DNA from: an uncultured Stenotrophomonas sp.
GTDB taxonomy: Bacteria; Pseudomonadota; Gammaproteobacteria; Xanthomonadales; Xanthomonadaceae
NCBI GenBank assembly: GCA_946223375.1
Contig: CAMICU010000178.1
Span: 1-7,480, forward strand
DNA: 7,480 nucleotides
Direction: 5' to 3'
The notes below the pieces were generated by a model. The model saw only the letters and a list, made by a program, of their open reading frames with translations, searched no databases and was not told the DNA's origin. Of this stretch, positions 5,548-7,480 are shown piece after piece; position 1 is the stretch's first letter; the number at the start of each line of letters is the position of its first letter. Both the position numbers and the translations under genes were made by a program.

Positions 5548-5586
5548 CCCTCACCCCCAGCCCCTCTCCCGCAGGCGGGAGAGGGG
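5548..5586 (+). repeat. REP-like hairpin repeat, copy 1 (between prpB and prpC)
   Basis: A C-rich head CCCTCACCCCC-AG (5548-5560) is followed by CCCCTCTCCCGC (5561-5572) and its exact inverse GCGGGAGAGGGG (5575-5586), a 12-bp stem with a 2-base nominal loop. This is the dispersed intergenic repeat common in Xanthomonadaceae and related bacteria. In the transcript it would fold strongly between prpB and prpC and could shield the prpB end or attenuate read-through. The same unit recurs inverted at 6804-6842. Confidence 0.85.
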
Positions 5587-5619
5587 AGCTAAATCCCGCA
5601 TCTGATCGAGGTTCACACC

Positions 5620-6777
5620 ATGTCTGAATCCACCGCCGCACCGGCGTTCAAGCCGAAGAAGTCCGTCGCCCTGTCCGGCACCGCCGCCGGCAACACCGCG
5701 CTGTGCAGCGTGGGCCGTAGTGGCAACGATCTGCACTACCGTGGCTACGACATCCTGGACCTGGCCAACACCAGCGAGTTCGAGGAAATCGCCTACCTGC
5801 TGGTGCACGGCAAGCTGCCGACCCGCGCCGAGCTGGTTTCGTACAAGGCCAAGCTGAAGTCGCTGCGCGGCATTCCGGCAGCAGTGAAGGCGGCGCTGGA
5901 AGAACTGCCGCCGTCGGCACACCCGATGGACGTGATGCGCACCGGCGTGTCCGTGCTCGGCTGCGTGGCGCCGGAGAAGGACGACCACAACCATCCGGGC
6001 GCGCGCGACATCGCCGACAAGCTGATGGCCTGCCTCGGTTCGATGCTGCTGTACTGGTACCACTGGAGCCACAACGGCCGCGCCATCGACGTGGAAACCG
6101 ACGATGACTCGATCGGTGGCCACTTCCTGCACCTGCTGCACGGCGAGAAGCCGCAGGAATCGTGGGTGAAGGCGATGCACACCTCGCTGATCCTGTACGC
6201 CGAGCACGAGTTCAACGCCTCGACCTTCACCTGCCGCGTCATCGCCGGTACCGGCAGCGACATGTACAGCGCGATCTGCGGTGGCATCGGCGCGCTGCGC
6301 GGCCCGAAGCACGGCGGCGCCAACGAAGTGGCGTTCGAAGTGCAGAAGCGCTACGACAACCCGGATGAAGCTGAGGAAGACATCAAGGCCCGCGTCGAGC
6401 GCAAGGAAGTGGTGATCGGTTTCGGCCACCCGGTCTACACCGTCTCCGATCCGCGCAACAAGGTGATCAAGGACGTGGCCCGCGAGCTGTCCGAAGAACA
6501 GTCCAGCATGAAGATGTACGACATCGCCGAGCGCCTGGAATCGGTGATGTGGGACATCAAGAAGATGTTCCCGAACCTGGACTGGTTCAGCGCCGTCAGC
6601 TACCACATGATGGGCGTGCCGACCGCGATGTTCACCCCGCTGTTCGTGATCGCGCGTACCGCGGGTTGGAGCGCGCACATCATCGAGCAGCGCATCGACG
6701 GCAAGATCATCCGCCCGAGCGCGAACTACACCGGCCCGGAAGACCAGACCTTCGTGCCGCTGGACAAGCGCGGGTAA
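5620..6777 (+). CDS. prpC: 2-methylcitrate synthase PrpC
   Basis: Condenses propionyl-CoA with oxaloacetate to 2-methylcitrate, the entry step of the methylcitrate cycle. The 385-residue product is a type I citrate-synthase-fold enzyme. Catalytic residues are His231 in GPKHGGANE, His270 in GFGHPVY and Asp321 in NLDWFSAVSYHMMG; the SYHMMG wording after the Asp is typical of methylcitrate synthases as opposed to plain citrate synthases. Other marks are GLxxV-like N-terminal LSGTAAGNTALCSVG (18-32), LHYRGYDI (38-45), EHEFNASTFTCRV (195-207) and IRPSANYTGP (364-373). GAGG at 5608-5611 is 8 bases before the ATG. It lies 90 bases after prpB, with a REP-like hairpin in between, and 249 bases before acnD. 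Adjacent prpB and acnD make the assignment firm, although some citrate activity is common in this family. Confidence 0.97.
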   Translation: MSESTAAPAFKPKKSVALSGTAAGNTALCSVGRSGNDLHYRGYDILDLANTSEFEEIAYLLVHGKLPTRAELVSYKAKLKSLRGIPAAVKAALEELPPSAHPMDVMRTGVSVLGCVAPEKDDHNHPGARDIADKLMACLGSMLLYWYHWSHNGRAIDVETDDDSIGGHFLHLLHGEKPQESWVKAMHTSLILYAEHEFNASTFTCRVIAGTGSDMYSAICGGIGALRGPKHGGANEVAFEVQKRYDNPDEAEEDIKARVERKEVVIGFGHPVYTVSDPRNKVIKDVARELSEEQSSMKMYDIAERLESVMWDIKKMFPNLDWFSAVSYHMMGVPTAMFTPLFVIARTAGWSAHIIEQRIDGKIIRPSANYTGPEDQTFVPLDKRG

Positions 6778-6803
6778 GGCGCGAGTGCAAGATCGATCCC
6801 GAG

Positions 6804-6842
6804 CCCCTCTCCCGCCTGCGGGAGAGGGGTTGGGGTGAGGGG
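6804..6842 (-). repeat. REP-like hairpin repeat, copy 2 (after prpC, inverted)
   Basis: CCCCTCTCCCGC (6804-6815) and GCGGGAGAGGGG (6818-6829) form the same 12-bp stem as copy 1, but here the conserved single-stranded part TTGGGGTGAGGGG (6830-6842) follows the stem. The element is therefore in the opposite orientation to copy 1. It starts 26 bases past the prpC stop. As a transcript hairpin without a T-tract it may stabilise the prpC mRNA end or reduce read-through into acnD. Confidence 0.85.
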
Positions 6843-6875
6843 AAGCTTCTGACAGGCGATGCCCGCTGCCAGACG

Positions 6876-6925
6876 CTTCCCCCATCTGCCCTTCGGGCAC
6901 CTTCCGCCGCAGGCGGGCGAAGGGA
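6876..6925. repeat. Degenerate REP-like repeat, copy 3 (before acnD)
   Basis: CTTCCCCCATCTGCCC opens a second type of dispersed palindrome. GCCC (6888-6891) pairs with GGGC (6895-6898). Then CCTT plus CCGCC (6900-6908) pairs imperfectly with GGCGG and AAGG (6912-6923), with a 3-base bulge. It is related in wording (CCGCAGGCGGG) to copies 1 and 2 but much less perfect. It lies 34 bases after copy 2, so the prpC-acnD spacer is largely repeat. Confidence 0.6.
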
Positions 6926-6943
6926 GCCTCCAGATTCCAAGTG

Positions 6944-7003
6944 TTGCTGTGGGATTGCTGAGATCGCGTGCATCTGCGAGCAATCCATTGCAAACACCAG
7001 CAA
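6944..7003 (+). promoter_or_regulatory. Nested stem-loop ahead of acnD
   Basis: GGATTGCT (6952-6959) is the exact inverse of AGCAATCC (6979-6986), and outside it TTGCTG (6944-6949) is the inverse of CAGCAA (6998-7003). A further CGC/GCG pair (6965-6967 with 6976-6978) can form inside. The structure ends 23 bases before the acnD ATG and follows the repeats, so it could be a leader hairpin or an operator for a separate acnD promoter. No trans-acting partner is evident. Confidence 0.35.
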
Positions 7004-7026
7004 GCCCAGACCCTCACAGGCCAGCC

Positions 7027-7480
7027 ATGAACACCGATTACCGCAAGCATCTTCCCGGCAGCAAGCTGGACTACTTCGACGCGCAGGCCGCCGTCGAGGC
7101 GATCGCGCCCGGCGCCTACGCCACGCTGCCGTACACCTCGCGCGTGTTGGCCGAGAACCTGGTGCGGCGCTGCAATCCGGCCACGCTAACCGATTCGCTC
7201 AAGCAGCTGATCGAACGCAAGCGCGACCTCGATTTCCCGTGGTTCCCGGCGCGCGTGGTCTGCCATGACATCCTCGGCCAGACCGCGCTGGTCGACCTGG
7301 CCGGGCTGCGCGACGCCATCGCCGACAAGGGCGGTGATCCGGCCAAGGTCAACCCGGTGGTGCCGGTGCAGTTGATCGTCGACCACTCGCTGGCGGTGGA
7401 ATGTGGTGGCTACGATCCGGACGCGTTCGCCAAGAACCGCGCCATCGAGGACCGCCGCAACGAGGACCGCTTCCACTTCA
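7027..7480 (+). CDS. acnD: Fe/S-dependent 2-methylisocitrate dehydratase AcnD (5' part, runs off the window)
   Basis: AcnD is an aconitase-family [4Fe-4S] enzyme that dehydrates 2-methylcitrate, giving a 2-methylaconitate isomer that PrpF converts for hydration to 2-methylisocitrate. The first 151 residues are present of a family usually about 860-870 long. The opening MNTDYRKHLPGSKLDYFDAQ, then LPYTSRVLAENLVRR (34-48), DFPWFPARVVCHDILGQTALVDLA (69-92, the aconitase PARVxxxDxxG block), QLIVDHSLAVE (115-125, with the aconitase Asp-His pair at 119-120) and NRAIEDRRNEDRFHF (137-151) fit AcnD closely. The Fe-S cysteines lie beyond the window edge. A weak ACAGG (7016-7020) stands 6 bases before the ATG. 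It is third in the prp series, separated from prpC by 249 repeat-rich bases, so it may also have its own promoter. prpF is expected downstream but is not visible. Confidence 0.95.
   Translation, partial: MNTDYRKHLPGSKLDYFDAQAAVEAIAPGAYATLPYTSRVLAENLVRRCNPATLTDSLKQLIERKRDLDFPWFPARVVCHDILGQTALVDLAGLRDAIADKGGDPAKVNPVVPVQLIVDHSLAVECGGYDPDAFAKNRAIEDRRNEDRFHF

Noticed and set aside
5548..5586. Rho-independent terminator after prpB
   Set aside because: The stem is strong but has no T-tract after it, and the same unit recurs as a dispersed repeat at 6804-6842. It is better called a REP-like element, though it may still affect transcription.
5551..7050. A 499-residue minus-strand open reading frame over prpC
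   Set aside because: It is the antisense shadow of prpC. Its P-H-P-N-P-S-P-A-G-G-R-G stretch is the translation of the dispersed repeat, a well-known false product.

Overview
The window comes from a high-GC gammaproteobacterium of the Xanthomonadaceae, most likely Stenotrophomonas. The grounds are the strong G/C preference at third codon positions, an aminoglycoside 6'-N-acetyltransferase of the type carried on the Stenotrophomonas chromosome, an AcnD-type methylcitrate cycle, and the CCCTCACCCC/CCCCTCTCCC hairpin repeats that litter Xanthomonadaceae genomes. The assignment rests on recalled family features, not on a search.

Layout. The first 40 bases are the 3' end of an unidentified plus-strand gene. 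A short GC-rich spacer with two hairpins separates it from a convergent minus-strand P-loop kinase of the plant-type D-glycerate 3-kinase family (121-939). A 42-base divergent gap leads to a plus-strand set of four genes, each overlapping the next by 4 bases: pdxH (982-1581), an AAC(6')-type acetyltransferase (1578-2039), a stand-alone NIF3/YqfO-like small protein (2036-2380) and a cytosolic BtuF-like cobalamin-binding protein without a signal peptide (2377-3180). They are almost certainly co-transcribed.

The second half is a methylcitrate (propionate) locus. A minus-strand gene (3301-4536) encodes a MerR-like helix-turn-helix domain fused to a complete citrate-synthase-like domain. It is divergent from prpB (4645-5529), prpC (5620-6777) and acnD (7027 to beyond the window). 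PrpC condenses propionyl-CoA with oxaloacetate, AcnD dehydrates 2-methylcitrate, and PrpB splits 2-methylisocitrate into pyruvate and succinate. The gap between the fusion gene and prpB is AT-rich in an otherwise GC-rich window and holds a cluster of TTGA/TCAA palindromes, the natural place for the fusion protein to bind. Two copies of one REP-like repeat lie in opposite orientation on either side of prpC, and a third, degenerate repeat lies before acnD.

The most interesting element is the HTH-citrate synthase fusion. It keeps the His/His/Asp catalytic residues and sits where a prp regulator is expected, so it may sense methylcitrate-cycle metabolites through an enzyme-derived domain. No RNA gene, CRISPR array, insertion sequence or intergenic stretch above 300 bases was seen; the longest spacer is 249 bases, between prpC and acnD.
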